A model generated the notes under the pieces. The model was not told the origin of the DNA and made no database searches. It was given only the letters and a program-made list of their open reading frames with translations. From an uncultured Lachnospiraceae bacterium (GTDB taxonomy: Bacteria > Bacillota_A > Clostridia > Lachnospirales > Lachnospiraceae): a stretch of DNA of 8,768 nt. A program made the position numbers and the translations under genes. Numbering within the stretch: the stretch's first letter is position 1; each line of letters begins with the position of its first letter. The DNA lies in contig CAMYVI010000098.1 in the NCBI GenBank assembly GCA_947302185.1, positions 1-8,768 of the forward strand, in the 5' to 3' direction. This document shows, one piece after another, positions 1-6,456 of the stretch.

Positions 1-1
1 T

Positions 2-958
2 GGTGCCGATGACAGTAAAGAGGATTTTGACAGACTTAAGGCTCAGGCTGACGAGGCGGGAGTTTCTGTTGAGGAAATGAAGCTTTTCGAACAGGTCAAA
101 GCCAATTTCGAGACAGATAATGAAACGTATCCTGATGACTATAATGTCAATGATTATGCTCAGTTCGATTATGCTGAATCGAGATACGGTGCATTTAATA
201 TCGGAAGTCTGGAACTGGAGAGTATAGAATACCAGAACCAGCAGGCCGAGGCCGAGGAACCGGAACCGACCCCGAAAAAAGAGAATAAGGAAAGTAAAGT
301 ACAGGGAGTTATAGGCGTAAAGAAGAAAAAGACGCCGCTCGGAATAAGAATTTTAGTGTTTTTTATTGCTGTATTTGCCGTTGCCGGTCTCGCAGGGATA
401 ATTCTTTACATTGTACCTATGGTCAAAGACGTACATCCCGAAGAAATTCTGATGGATGAAAGTATAGAAACGGCTGAATTGACTATAACCCCTATATCGG
501 TGGCTACAGCTACGCCTACGCCGTCGAACACGCCGACCCCGACAGTCACACCGATTCCGACGCCGGATGTGGATGCAATAATTCCGCAATCTGTCACGCC
601 GTCTCCGTCGGCTGAAATGCTGACACCATATGAGGATCCGGAGACAACGGAACCTGAGGCTATCGATATGGAACCTTCCGAATCCGGATTTCTGGTACCG
701 GACAGCGACTCGCGAATAATGGATCCTTCTGAACTGGACGGATTGTCACAGTTTGAAATAAGACTGATTGCCAACGAAATCTATGCCCGTTACGGTTATG
801 CATTCCGGAGTGAGATTTATTCCGATTACTTCGGACAGTTCGACTGGTACGATCCTATTTATGATCCGGAGGAGTTTCCGTACGATATTCTGAGTGAAGA
901 GGCACAGGCTAATCTTAACATGATAGAAGAGTATGAGCGCGAACACGATTTCTCGTGA
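2..958 (+). CDS. YARHG-domain membrane-anchored protein, 5' end outside the window
   Basis: The reading frame is open from base 2 to the TGA at 956-958, giving 318 residues with the start missing. A Met codon at 77 follows GAGGA by only a couple of bases and is preceded by an open acidic, charged stretch, so I treat it as internal. In order: an acidic Tyr/Asp-rich cytoplasmic part; a KKKK-type basic stop; one membrane segment (about bases 347-415, IRILVFFIAVF and on); a Thr/Pro-rich linker (about 490-620, with TPTPSNTPTPT); and a C-terminal YARHG-like domain (about 740-950) with EIYARYGYAF, a YFGQFDWY motif and a final Glu/Asn-rich helix. YARHG domains are extracellular modules of unknown function. 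The topology (N-terminus inside, YARHG outside on a stalk) is inferred. Any N-terminal zinc ribbon, common in such proteins, would lie outside the window. The end overlaps the third copy of the intergenic repeat. Confidence 0.82.
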   Translation, partial: GADDSKEDFDRLKAQADEAGVSVEEMKLFEQVKANFETDNETYPDDYNVNDYAQFDYAESRYGAFNIGSLELESIEYQNQQAEAEEPEPTPKKENKESKVQGVIGVKKKKTPLGIRILVFFIAVFAVAGLAGIILYIVPMVKDVHPEEILMDESIETAELTITPISVATATPTPSNTPTPTVTPIPTPDVDAIIPQSVTPSPSAEMLTPYEDPETTEPEAIDMEPSESGFLVPDSDSRIMDPSELDGLSQFEIRLIANEIYARYGYAFRSEIYSDYFGQFDWYDPIYDPEEFPYDILSEEAQANLNMIEEYEREHDFS

Positions 959-995
959 TATAAGTCTATGACGAATGCGCAGAATGTAAACTGAC
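952..995 (+). repeat. Partial third copy of the intergenic RNA-like element
   Basis: CTCGTGA at 952-958, then TAAGTC at 961-966, GAATGCGC at 973-980 and AATGTAAACT at 983-992 follow in the same order and nearly the same spacing as in the core of the copy at 7536-7650, with small indels. The first seven bases include the stop codon of the upstream gene. A weak hairpin with G-U pairs (UCGUG with the UAUGA downstream) can form. The outer A strand seen in the other copies is absent; the terminator hairpin that follows may stand in for the A'/B hairpin. Confidence 0.5.
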
Positions 996-1000
996 AGAAG

Positions 1001-1095
1001 AAGGCTGCCGGACCGGGACTGCGCAGCCGAGTATGGCGGGTATATGAAAGAACGCCATATTCGGGTGCGACAGATCTTAGTCCGACAGCCTTTTT
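1001..1095 (+). terminator. Branched intrinsic terminator between convergent genes
   Basis: AAGGCTGCCGGAC (1001-1013) pairs with GTCCGACAGCCTT (1080-1092) with one mismatch, followed by five T (1091-1095). Inside lies a second stem, CCGAGTATGGCG (1027-1038) with CGCCATATTCGG (1053-1064), 12 pairs with one G-T. It serves the upstream + strand gene. The minus strand of the same structure faces the end of the LemA-like gene but has only a broken T run, so termination in that direction is less certain. Confidence 0.72.
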
Positions 1096-1113
1096 GTATT
1101 ATCCTTTTTCGGA

Positions 1114-1641
1114 TCAGTTCAATGAGAAAATTATAAACTCGGAGTATCCGCAGATACGGGCTACGATATTATAAGGAAATTTCACGATTTTTTCATTTAC
1201 CGCCTGAGCCTCTTGATTATAGGCCACAGCTGCGTCCTCTGCAGTTTCCAGGGCTTCCTTCAATGCTTCGGCGGATTTCGATTTATCAGAGGAATGGTTC
1301 GCAAGGACGGAAGCGACGGATCTGTAAGCATCGCTTTTTTCTGAAAAACTGTCTGAAGACAACAGTTCGGCAGCCTGAGTCAGAGTCTTTGCGTCATCGC
1401 TGTCTTTCTTGAGTGTTTCCACGTAGCCCGGGATAGCTTCAGATACGCTGTCCAGTGCTTCCGTTACCGCGGTCCGGGCAGCTAATGACGCCCGGGTGTG
1501 CCTGTCGAGATATTCCTGTGCCGTGATGAAGATTCCCAGAATGATCGCACAGACGGAGATTATAGCCATAGTCTTTTTAGATGCTCTTGCTTTTTGGCCG
1601 TTAACATTACGGATTTTTCCATTGTATCTATTTCTGGACAT
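1114..1641 (-). CDS. LemA-like membrane protein
   Basis: 175 residues. A basic N-terminus is followed by one membrane segment (about residues 24-41, TMAIISVCAIILGIFIT), then a long, largely helical region rich in Ala, Ser, Lys and Glu. The C-terminus (139-166) carries the LemA signature: AYNQEAQAVNEKIVKFPYNI, then VA and GY, matching the family pattern YN-x-x-V-x-x-yN-x-x-I-x-x-FP-x-N-x-x-A-x-x-x-G-[FY]. AIPGYVETLK (69-78) resembles the family's LIPNLVETVK. The length is close to the usual 180-200. LemA proteins are membrane-anchored helical bundles of poorly known function. The start is set by GAGG (1648-1651 on the plus strand) six bases ahead of ATG. The gene converges on the YARHG gene and lies downstream of lysR on the same strand, with its own likely promoter. 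The central helices are divergent, so the family call rests mainly on the C-terminal motif. Confidence 0.72.
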   Translation of the reverse strand: MSRNRYNGKIRNVNGQKARASKKTMAIISVCAIILGIFITAQEYLDRHTRASLAARTAVTEALDSVSEAIPGYVETLKKDSDDAKTLTQAAELLSSDSFSEKSDAYRSVASVLANHSSDKSKSAEALKEALETAEDAAVAYNQEAQAVNEKIVKFPYNIVARICGYSEFIIFSLN

Positions 1642-1662
1642 ACGCTACCTCACTGTGATTTA

Positions 1663-1770
1663 TTCTTCATTGCGCAATGCTCGTGACTTAAATCATGAGA
1701 TACGCGCGCAAAGTGAAATTTGGCTTCATCGTGTGTACAATCTCTCGATGAAGAAAAGCCTCCGCCGGGA
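1663..1770 (+). repeat. Intergenic structured element, copy 1
   Basis: Layout: strand A TTCTTCATTG (1663-1672); core hairpin CTCGTGAC-TTAA-ATCATGAG (1680-1699); conserved GCGCAAA (1706-1712) and TGAAA (1714-1718); strand A' CTTCATCG (1724-1731); strand B CGATGAAGAA (1746-1755); tail AAAAGCCTCCGCCGG (1754-1768). B pairs with A' over 8 bp or with A over 10 bp including one U-G. The core matches the copy at 7536-7650 at 35 of 43 positions (1680-1722 against 7557-7599), while the A/A'/B strands differ in sequence but keep the pairing. On the plus strand it is antisense to both flanking genes; on the minus strand it would be in the leader of the LemA-like gene. Confidence 0.7.
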
Positions 1771-1779
1771 CGAAAACCA

Positions 1780-1808
1780 ATCATAATAATAACATAAACT
1801 TCAGACAA
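1780..1808 (-). promoter_or_regulatory. Candidate promoter of the LemA-like gene
   Basis: Read on the minus strand: -35 TTGTCT (plus coordinates 1803-1808), 17-base spacer, -10 TATGAT (1780-1785). Predicted start near 1773 gives a leader of about 130 nt that runs through the whole reverse complement of element copy 1 before the ribosome site at 1648-1651. It lies just past the end of lysR, where I saw no clear terminator, so read-through from lysR is also possible. Confidence 0.45.
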
Positions 1809-1820
1809 AGCCTATATATT

Positions 1821-2726
1821 TCATTGATTGTTCCCGTATGTCCTGAGTTCCTGAACATATTCTTCCGCAAGCTGTGAGAGGGGAAGACGCCTTTTTTTGA
1901 TGTAGCCGATAGTCATCGTATCGTCCGTTTCAAGCGGTACTGACTTATAATACTCGCCGTTCAGGTCTTCGCATATGATACCCGAGCATAATGTATATGC
2001 GTTGAGCCCGACCATGAGATTCAGCATGGTCGCACGGTCATTTGCTTTGATGATCTGGTCATAATCATAGGTGGACAGCACTTCCTCTGCGAAGTGAAAG
2101 GAGTTGTTTTCGCCCTGATCGAAGGACAGGCATGGGTAGGGTTTCAACTGCTCAAAGCGGATGGACTCCAAATCTGCAAGGGGATGATTTTTCCAGAAGT
2201 ATACTGAAATATGGCAATCGAACAGTGGCGTGAATTCCAGGTCGCTGTCATGGAAAAGCTTTGTGAGGACTTTTCGATTGAAGTTATCGAGGTATAAAAT
2301 GCCAAGCTCGCTGCTCAGAGTGGCAACATTTCGGATTACTTCATAAGTTTTGGTTTCGTGGATGGCGAAGGCGTATTGATAGTCCTGATGTTTTTTTATG
2401 ACCCGGATAAATGCCTGGACTGCGAAAGTATAGTGCTGCATGGAGACACTGAACTTTTTCTTATGATTTTTTGGCGCAATGAATTTATCTTCAATCAGAT
2501 GATACTGTTCCAGAATCTGTTTCGCATAGCCCAGAAATTCGGCGCCGTCTGAGGTGATCGTGACGCCTCTGTTGGAACGCAGGAAAAGGACGATGTTCTG
2601 TTCGCTCTCAAGATCCTTAATAGCACCCGAGAGAGAAGGCTGCGAGATGAATAACTTTTTGGCAGCTTCGTTGATGCTGCCGCTGTCGGCGATTTCGACA
2701 GCGTAGCGCAATTGCTGAAGGGTCAT
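1821..2726 (-). CDS. LysR-type transcriptional regulator
   Basis: 301 residues, the usual family length. The N-terminal winged helix-turn-helix is clear: MTLQQLRYAVEIADSGSINE followed by AAKKLFISQPSLSGAIKDLE, ending with the usual G-V-x-x-T-x-x-G after a dimer-helix start (about residues 1-65). The linker helix follows to about 88, then a two-lobed co-inducer domain (about 90-295). The ligand cannot be read from sequence. AGGAG (plus 2734-2738) lies seven bases before ATG. The gene is divergent from the CDF transporter with a 248-base gap holding both promoters and dyads, the classic arrangement for a LysR regulator that controls its neighbour and itself. That target is inferred from position only; the LemA-like gene downstream on the same strand is a less likely target. 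Confidence 0.93.
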   Translation of the reverse strand: MTLQQLRYAVEIADSGSINEAAKKLFISQPSLSGAIKDLESEQNIVLFLRSNRGVTITSDGAEFLGYAKQILEQYHLIEDKFIAPKNHKKKFSVSMQHYTFAVQAFIRVIKKHQDYQYAFAIHETKTYEVIRNVATLSSELGILYLDNFNRKVLTKLFHDSDLEFTPLFDCHISVYFWKNHPLADLESIRFEQLKPYPCLSFDQGENNSFHFAEEVLSTYDYDQIIKANDRATMLNLMVGLNAYTLCSGIICEDLNGEYYKSVPLETDDTMTIGYIKKRRLPLSQLAEEYVQELRTYGNNQ

Positions 2727-2763
2727 AGAGAGTCTCCTGATTTTATTCTTCTTTTATGGATTG

Positions 2764-2780
2764 CCTATTGGAACGATAGG
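2764..2780. promoter_or_regulatory. LysR-box-like dyad
   Basis: CCTAT (2764-2768), seven bases, ATAGG (2776-2780) form a perfect inverted repeat that fits the T-N11-A pattern typical of LysR-family sites (T2766 to A2778, with TAT/ATA ends). It lies just downstream of the predicted lysR start site, a position suited to self-repression. It is about 100 bases upstream of the predicted start of the CDF transcript, which is further than the usual activation site near -65. Confidence 0.5.
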
Positions 2781-2790
2781 ATTTAAATGG

Positions 2791-2819
2791 AGTTTATCTT
2801 TGCAAGCCGGGTTTGTCAA
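2791..2819 (-). promoter_or_regulatory. Candidate lysR promoter
   Basis: On the minus strand: -35 TTGACA (plus 2814-2819), spacer 17 bases, -10 TAAACT (plus 2791-2796). The perfect -35 and ideal spacing support it. Predicted start is near 2784, with the LysR-box-like dyad right behind it. Confidence 0.58.
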
Positions 2820-2831
2820 GTTCTATTGACA
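2814..2831. promoter_or_regulatory. TGTCAA-N6-TTGACA dyad in the divergent region
   Basis: TGTCAA (2814-2819) and TTGACA (2826-2831) form a perfect six-base inverted repeat around GTTCTA. The left half is also the -35 of the lysR promoter on the minus strand. The centre lies about 50 bases upstream of the predicted CDF start, close to where LysR-type regulators contact RNA polymerase. It may be an operator or only two back-to-back -35-like boxes; the second TTGACA has no matching -10 at 17 bases. Confidence 0.38.
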
Positions 2832-2839
2832 GGGACGGA

Positions 2840-2868
2840 TTGACAGCCAGCTGTTCATAGATTAGAAT
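2840..2868 (+). promoter_or_regulatory. Promoter of the CDF transporter gene
   Basis: -35 TTGACA (2840-2845), 17-base spacer, -10 TAGAAT (2863-2868), a near-consensus housekeeping promoter. Start predicted near 2875, leaving a leader of about 100 nt to the ATG at 2975. No second structure was recognised in that leader. Confidence 0.7.
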
Positions 2869-2974
2869 TCAGTCAAATAAATGCTTATTGTGCTGTGGAC
2901 CGGTTTTCCGCTTGTAGTCAGGTCTGTCGCTGAACCGGTTTTGTGCATTGGAATTTTCATCAAGAAGGCAGTTC

Positions 2975-3886
2975 ATGAACAATCAGGTAGAAATAGAAAA
3001 ACGCATTTTGCGCATATCTTTTATCGGCAGCTGCGCTCTTTCGGGCGCAGAGGTACTTATGGCCATTATTCTGCACTCCTACTCGATTCTTATGGATGCG
3101 ATCTTTGATTCTGCCGAGCTTATCATGATGGGACCGTTTCTTGTGCTGGTTCCGCTGCTTTACCAGCCGGTCAATGAGCGCCATCCATATGGTTATGCCC
3201 AGGTTGAGTCTCTGTTCCTGATCATTAAATATATGGCTCTTCTGGCATTGATTCTTGTCATGATAAGCACCAACGTGAACGTCATCCTCGGAGGCGGTCA
3301 TACGGTAGACCCGGGCGGTATCGCCGCATTTGAAATTATGCTCGGCGTAGGAAGTGTACTTATGTACTTATTCCTACAGCATATGAGCCGTAAATATGAG
3401 TCCCCTACCATTCATGCGGAACTATATCTCTGGAAGACAGATATCGTGGGGAGCTGCGGAATTGCTGTAGCTTTTATCGCGCAGAAAGTCCTGGGCGACT
3501 CGGTTTTGGCCCCGTTCGCACCATATATGGACTCTGTTGTAGCCATCACAATGTCTCTTCTGCTCCTTGCCGAGCCGATCCGGGAGCTGATACGCGGATT
3601 TAAGCAGATGATGCTCTTTTCTCCTCCGCAGGATATCATGGATAAAGTACATGAAGTAGTAAAGCGCAATCTTGAAGGGCTTCCCTATGAAGCCACTTTC
3701 ATTGATGTCATACAGACGGGCAGGAAGACATGGATAGAAGTATATCTGAGGGAAAATCTTGATACGTCGTTGATTGATATAAGACACTGGACTAAACTCA
3801 GAGAATATGTCATTCAGGATCTGAAAGATGATTTCGATCAGATTTATGTTGAGTTCATTCCGGATCTTCCGGATCCGACTGAGTAA
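2975..3886 (+). CDS. CDF-family cation transporter (atypical metal site)
   Basis: 303 residues from ATG 2975, preceded by AAGAAGG (2962-2968) six bases upstream. A TTG start at 2948 in the same frame has no ribosome site, so I prefer 2975. The fold is that of cation diffusion facilitators: about six membrane segments within residues 10-200, then a cytoplasmic C-terminal domain (about 205-295; FIDVIQTGRKTWIEVYLREN). TM2 carries D41-x3-D45 (DAIFDSAE), the loop has the conserved HPYGYAQVES (70-79), and TM5 has D146 in WKTD. In YiiP-type exporters the fourth ligand of this site is His four residues before the TM5 Asp; here it is Leu142. The protein probably exports a divalent metal by proton exchange, but the metal is unknown. 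The LysR gene is divergent and a terminator follows, so it is likely monocistronic. Confidence 0.85.
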   Translation: MNNQVEIEKRILRISFIGSCALSGAEVLMAIILHSYSILMDAIFDSAELIMMGPFLVLVPLLYQPVNERHPYGYAQVESLFLIIKYMALLALILVMISTNVNVILGGGHTVDPGGIAAFEIMLGVGSVLMYLFLQHMSRKYESPTIHAELYLWKTDIVGSCGIAVAFIAQKVLGDSVLAPFAPYMDSVVAITMSLLLLAEPIRELIRGFKQMMLFSPPQDIMDKVHEVVKRNLEGLPYEATFIDVIQTGRKTWIEVYLRENLDTSLIDIRHWTKLREYVIQDLKDDFDQIYVEFIPDLPDPTE

Positions 3887-3916
3887 CTATTTTCAACAAA
3901 TATGATTAAAAAACAG

Positions 3917-3958
3917 GAGATGGTGCAATTCTTTTGAAGAAATTTGCACCATCTCTTT
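3917..3958 (+). terminator. Terminator after the CDF gene
   Basis: GAGATGGTGCAA (3917-3928) and TTGCACCATCTC (3944-3955) are a perfect 12-bp stem; extra pairing of TTCTT with AAGAA inside shortens the loop. Only a short T run (CTTTAA) follows, while an A run (3908-3913) precedes, so it may also work on the minus strand. Confidence 0.7.
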
Positions 3959-3974
3959 AAAGTTGTGCTATACT
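3944..3974 (+). promoter_or_regulatory. Candidate extended -10 promoter of the antiporter gene
   Basis: TGC-TATACT (3966-3974) is an extended -10 box. The best -35 is TTGCAC (3944-3949) with a long 19-base spacer, lying inside the right arm of the preceding terminator. An extended -10 can tolerate a poor -35. Start near 3981 would give a leader of about 177 nt. Confidence 0.5.
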
Positions 3975-3980
3975 AAAGCC

Positions 3981-4157
3981 TAATTGCACTGTTCACGTAC
4001 CTGAACAGGGAAGGGCGTTTCCGTCTCCTACAATCTGTAAGCGATGAGAAGTGTCCTATTCGGCTGCTCTGTCTTGTTCCGGGGCCATACGGCGGAGTGT
4101 TTCTTCCCGTACCGGACAGATGCAGTCTGACATTATTCTAGAAGGGGGAAAATCTCT
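3981..4157 (+). promoter_or_regulatory. Structured 5' leader of the antiporter gene
   Basis: No gene is seen between 3887 and 4157. The leader contains a hairpin CTGTTCA (3989-3995) / TGAACAG (4002-4008), a purine-rich GGGAAGGGCG stretch (4008-4017), and a long imperfect hairpin: CTGCTCTGTC (4064-4073) with GACAGATGCAG (4115-4125), continued inside by CCGG and TACGG pairing with CCGTACCGG (4108-4116 region). The ribosome site AAGGGGG (4142-4148) is nine bases before ATG. There is no T run after the long hairpin, so any control would act on translation or RNA stability. I could not match it to a riboswitch class I know, including lysine, fluoride, guanidine and manganese types. Confidence 0.45.
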
Positions 4158-5708
4158 ATGAACGGTACATTTTGGGCTCTTGTCCCGCCAATTGTTGCAA
4201 TAGCACTGGCACTTATTACGAAAGAGGTATACAGTTCGCTTTTCGTCGGAATCTTTGTCGGTGGATTATTCATTTCGGGTTTCAGCTTTGTCGGAACCCT
4301 GAATGCTATTTTTTCGGAAGGAATGATCGCACAGATCGCCGATTCCTATAATGTCGGTATTCTTGTGTTCCTTGTATTCCTCGGAATCATGGTCGCCCTC
4401 ATGAATAAGGCGGGCGGATCCGCTGCTTTCGGAGAATGGGCTTCCACTCATATAAAGACACGCGTCGGCGCTCAGCTGGCGACTGTCCTTCTCGGATGCC
4501 TTATCTTCATCGATGACTATTTCAACTGCCTCACGGTCGGTTCCGTCATGAGGCCTGTCACAGACAGGCATCAGGTGTCACGTGCCAAACTGGCTTACCT
4601 TATTGATGCGACAGCTGCTCCTGTCTGTATTATTGCACCGATTTCGAGCTGGGCTGCAGCGGTATCCGCATTTTCGCCTGAGGGCACGAATGGTCTTGTT
4701 CTTTTTATCCGCGCAATTCCGTTCAACTATTATGCACTGCTCACCATTATAATGATGGTTTCCATCACGGTCATGAAAATAGACTATGGTCCGATGGCAT
4801 TACATGAGAGAAATGCTGCAAACGGTGATATTTTCACGGTTCAGGCTCCGGCCGCATCGGACGATTCCATCAAAGGAAAGGGAAAAGTCGTAGATCTGGT
4901 GCTTCCGATTGCTTCTCTTATAGTCTGCTGCGTTATCGGTATGATTTACTCCGGCGGGTTCTTTGAGGGTGAAAGTTTCATCGACGCATTCGCGAACAGT
5001 GATGCTTCAGTAGGTCTTGTGCTCGGATCGTTTGTCGCGCTGGTTATTACCATCGTGATGTATATCCTTCGCGGAGTCCTCAAGTTTAAGGAGTGCATGG
5101 ACTGCCTGACGGAAGGTTTTAAGGCAATGGTTCCTGCCATTATGATCCTTGTACTGGCATGGACCCTGAAAGGCGTCACACTCGGACTCGGTGCAGACGA
5201 ATACGTTGCCGGTGTTGTCAGCGGAAGCGCCCAGTCACTGCAGAATTTCCTCCCGGCTATTGTGTTCCTGATTGCAGTAGGTCTTTCTTTCGCAACGGGT
5301 ACTTCATGGGGAACCTTCGGTATTCTGATTCCGATCTGTCTCAATGCGTTCCCGCTTGAGAGCGGAAATCCGCTGGCGGTAATCTGCGTATCGGCATGTA
5401 TGGCCGGCGCTGTATGCGGCGACCACTGTTCACCGATTTCCGACACAACGATTATGTCTTCTGCGGGGGCTCAGTGCGATCATATCGCGCATGTATCGAC
5501 GCAGATGCCGTATGCTTTGACAGCGGCTGCGATTTCGTTTGTCACTTATATTATCGCCGGTTTTGTACAGAATGCAGTCATCTCTCTGATTATAGGCGTC
5601 ATACTTACTTTCCTCGTTATGTGTATGCTGCATTACGCATTCAGCAGCAGTAAGATGAATGCCGCTCTCGCGGCGGAAAAAGCTGATGCAAAAACAGCTG
5701 AGGAATAA
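4158..5708 (+). CDS. NhaC-family Na+/H+ antiporter-like transporter
   Basis: 516 residues, almost wholly hydrophobic, with about 11-13 membrane segments. Family marks: FIDDYFNCLTVGSVMRPVTD (117-136), the following SRAKLAYLIDATAAPVCIIA and SSWAAAV, GTSWGTFGILIPI in the second half (381-393), and GDHCSPISDTTIMSS (421-435) followed by CDHIAHVSTQMPYAL. The two halves each carry a conserved acidic/polar half-helix, as expected of this superfamily. NhaC-type proteins exchange Na+ for protons or, in related branches, exchange organic acids or transport amino acids; the true substrate cannot be set from sequence. A hydrophilic loop sits near 218-245, and the tail is charged and Ala/Lys-rich. AAGGGGG (4142-4148) supports the ATG at 4158. 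It has its own promoter and a long structured leader. I saw no clear terminator after it. Confidence 0.9.
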   Translation: MNGTFWALVPPIVAIALALITKEVYSSLFVGIFVGGLFISGFSFVGTLNAIFSEGMIAQIADSYNVGILVFLVFLGIMVALMNKAGGSAAFGEWASTHIKTRVGAQLATVLLGCLIFIDDYFNCLTVGSVMRPVTDRHQVSRAKLAYLIDATAAPVCIIAPISSWAAAVSAFSPEGTNGLVLFIRAIPFNYYALLTIIMMVSITVMKIDYGPMALHERNAANGDIFTVQAPAASDDSIKGKGKVVDLVLPIASLIVCCVIGMIYSGGFFEGESFIDAFANSDASVGLVLGSFVALVITIVMYILRGVLKFKECMDCLTEGFKAMVPAIMILVLAWTLKGVTLGLGADEYVAGVVSGSAQSLQNFLPAIVFLIAVGLSFATGTSWGTFGILIPICLNAFPLESGNPLAVICVSACMAGAVCGDHCSPISDTTIMSSAGAQCDHIAHVSTQMPYALTAAAISFVTYIIAGFVQNAVISLIIGVILTFLVMCMLHYAFSSSKMNAALAAEKADAKTAEE

Positions 5709-5818
5709 ATGAATCTGTTGACGTCATATGAGCGTCCACAGATAACGGGTCTCCGACTCTGAATTATCGTGAAGCCGGTCTGTGAAGCATGCAGATTATT
5801 AAAAGAGTATAAAGCATC

Positions 5819-5847
5819 GTGACAAATGAAACATTATAGAATAGAAT
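5819..5847 (+). promoter_or_regulatory. Candidate promoter of the HD-domain gene
   Basis: -35 GTGACA (5819-5824), 17-base spacer, -10 TAGAAT (5842-5847), the same -10 as that of the CDF gene. An overlapping TATAGAAT at 5835-5842 offers a second -10. The upstream part of this gap (5709-5815) shows nothing I can name, including no terminator for the antiporter. Confidence 0.5.
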
Positions 5848-5890
5848 TATGCACGCAATATGACATGATCCGGTTGAGCATAATGTAATG

Positions 5891-5918
5891 CCGGCAGTCA
5901 CTTATTGACTGTGACCGG
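5891..5918 (+). promoter_or_regulatory. Leader hairpin just before the HD gene
   Basis: CCGG-ca-GTCAC (5891-5901) pairs with GTGACCGG (5911-5918), nine base pairs with a two-base bulge and a nine-base loop. A different fold, CAGTCA with TGACTG, competes. It ends five bases before the strong ribosome-binding sequence GAGGAGG (5923-5929). No T run follows. Confidence 0.35.
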
Positions 5919-5943
5919 ATGCGAGGAGGCTATTCGAAGGTAA

Positions 5944-6456
5944 ATGAAGGAAATCATTGTCAAAGATGTTAACAGTATAGGAAAAGATATTCTTGAGAAT
6001 ACTAAGTTCCGTGAGGCACAGAAACAGATACACCATGACAAGACCACAGTGGGCGCTCACAGCATGGAAGTGGCATGTACGGCTCTTGCAATCAGCAGAT
6101 TGTTAAAAAGAGTCAGAATTAACACTAATGAAGAGCAGATGACCCGGGCAGCCCTCTGTCATGACCTCGGAATTCTCGGCAGATATGATAAGTATTCGAA
6201 TAATATCGTCTGTTGTTTCAGGCATCCCAAGGATTCCGTAAAAGCCGCCGAGAATCTGCTCGGAAATCTCACTGACATCGAGAAGGATGTTATTGCGCAC
6301 CACATGTGGCCGGTGACGATAGTTCCTCCGCGTCACAGGGAGGCCTATATCGTGACCCTTGCAGATAAGATCTGTGCAATCAGGGAAATCGTACGTTCGG
6401 CAGAGAAGAATAAGGCGGAGGCCATGAAAAAGAGCAGGAAGTATGTAAAAAGATAA
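5944..6456 (+). CDS. HD-domain metal-dependent phosphohydrolase
   Basis: 170 residues, small but complete for a single HD domain. Metal-site residues are in the expected order: H39 (GAHSMEVA), H73-D74 (LCHDLGI), H94 (FRHPKDS), H119-H120 (IAHHMWPV) and D141 (LADKICAI). HD proteins hydrolyse phosphate esters, often nucleotides; the substrate is not evident. The C-terminus is Lys-rich. The ATG at 5944 comes right after an in-frame TAA. Its ribosome site is odd: AAGG lies four bases upstream, while a much stronger GAGGAGG is 14 bases away. The gene has its own promoter and a strong terminator, so it is probably monocistronic. Confidence 0.85.
   Translation: MKEIIVKDVNSIGKDILENTKFREAQKQIHHDKTTVGAHSMEVACTALAISRLLKRVRINTNEEQMTRAALCHDLGILGRYDKYSNNIVCCFRHPKDSVKAAENLLGNLTDIEKDVIAHHMWPVTIVPPRHREAYIVTLADKICAIREIVRSAEKNKAEAMKKSRKYVKR

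Noticed and set aside
77..79. ATG at 77 as the start of the YARHG gene
   Set aside because: The same frame is open to the window edge with a plausible charged protein sequence, and the GAGGA before the ATG is too close to serve as a ribosome site.
406..774. 122-codon Ser/Gly/Val-rich ORF on the minus strand
   Set aside because: It is the reverse-strand shadow of the Thr/Pro-rich linker of the YARHG protein.
2881..3108. 75-codon ORF overlapping the start of the CDF gene
   Set aside because: No ribosome site or recognisable domain; it is out of frame with a well-supported transporter gene.
5709..5815. Terminator after the antiporter gene
   Set aside because: Only weak short stems such as TCTG/CAGA near 5780-5795 without a proper T run; nothing convincing was found.
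5817..5832. Possible deleted copy of the element: TCGTGAC followed by AAATGAAAC
   Set aside because: Only 16 bases match two separated parts of the core, and they overlap promoter-like sequence; this can be chance.
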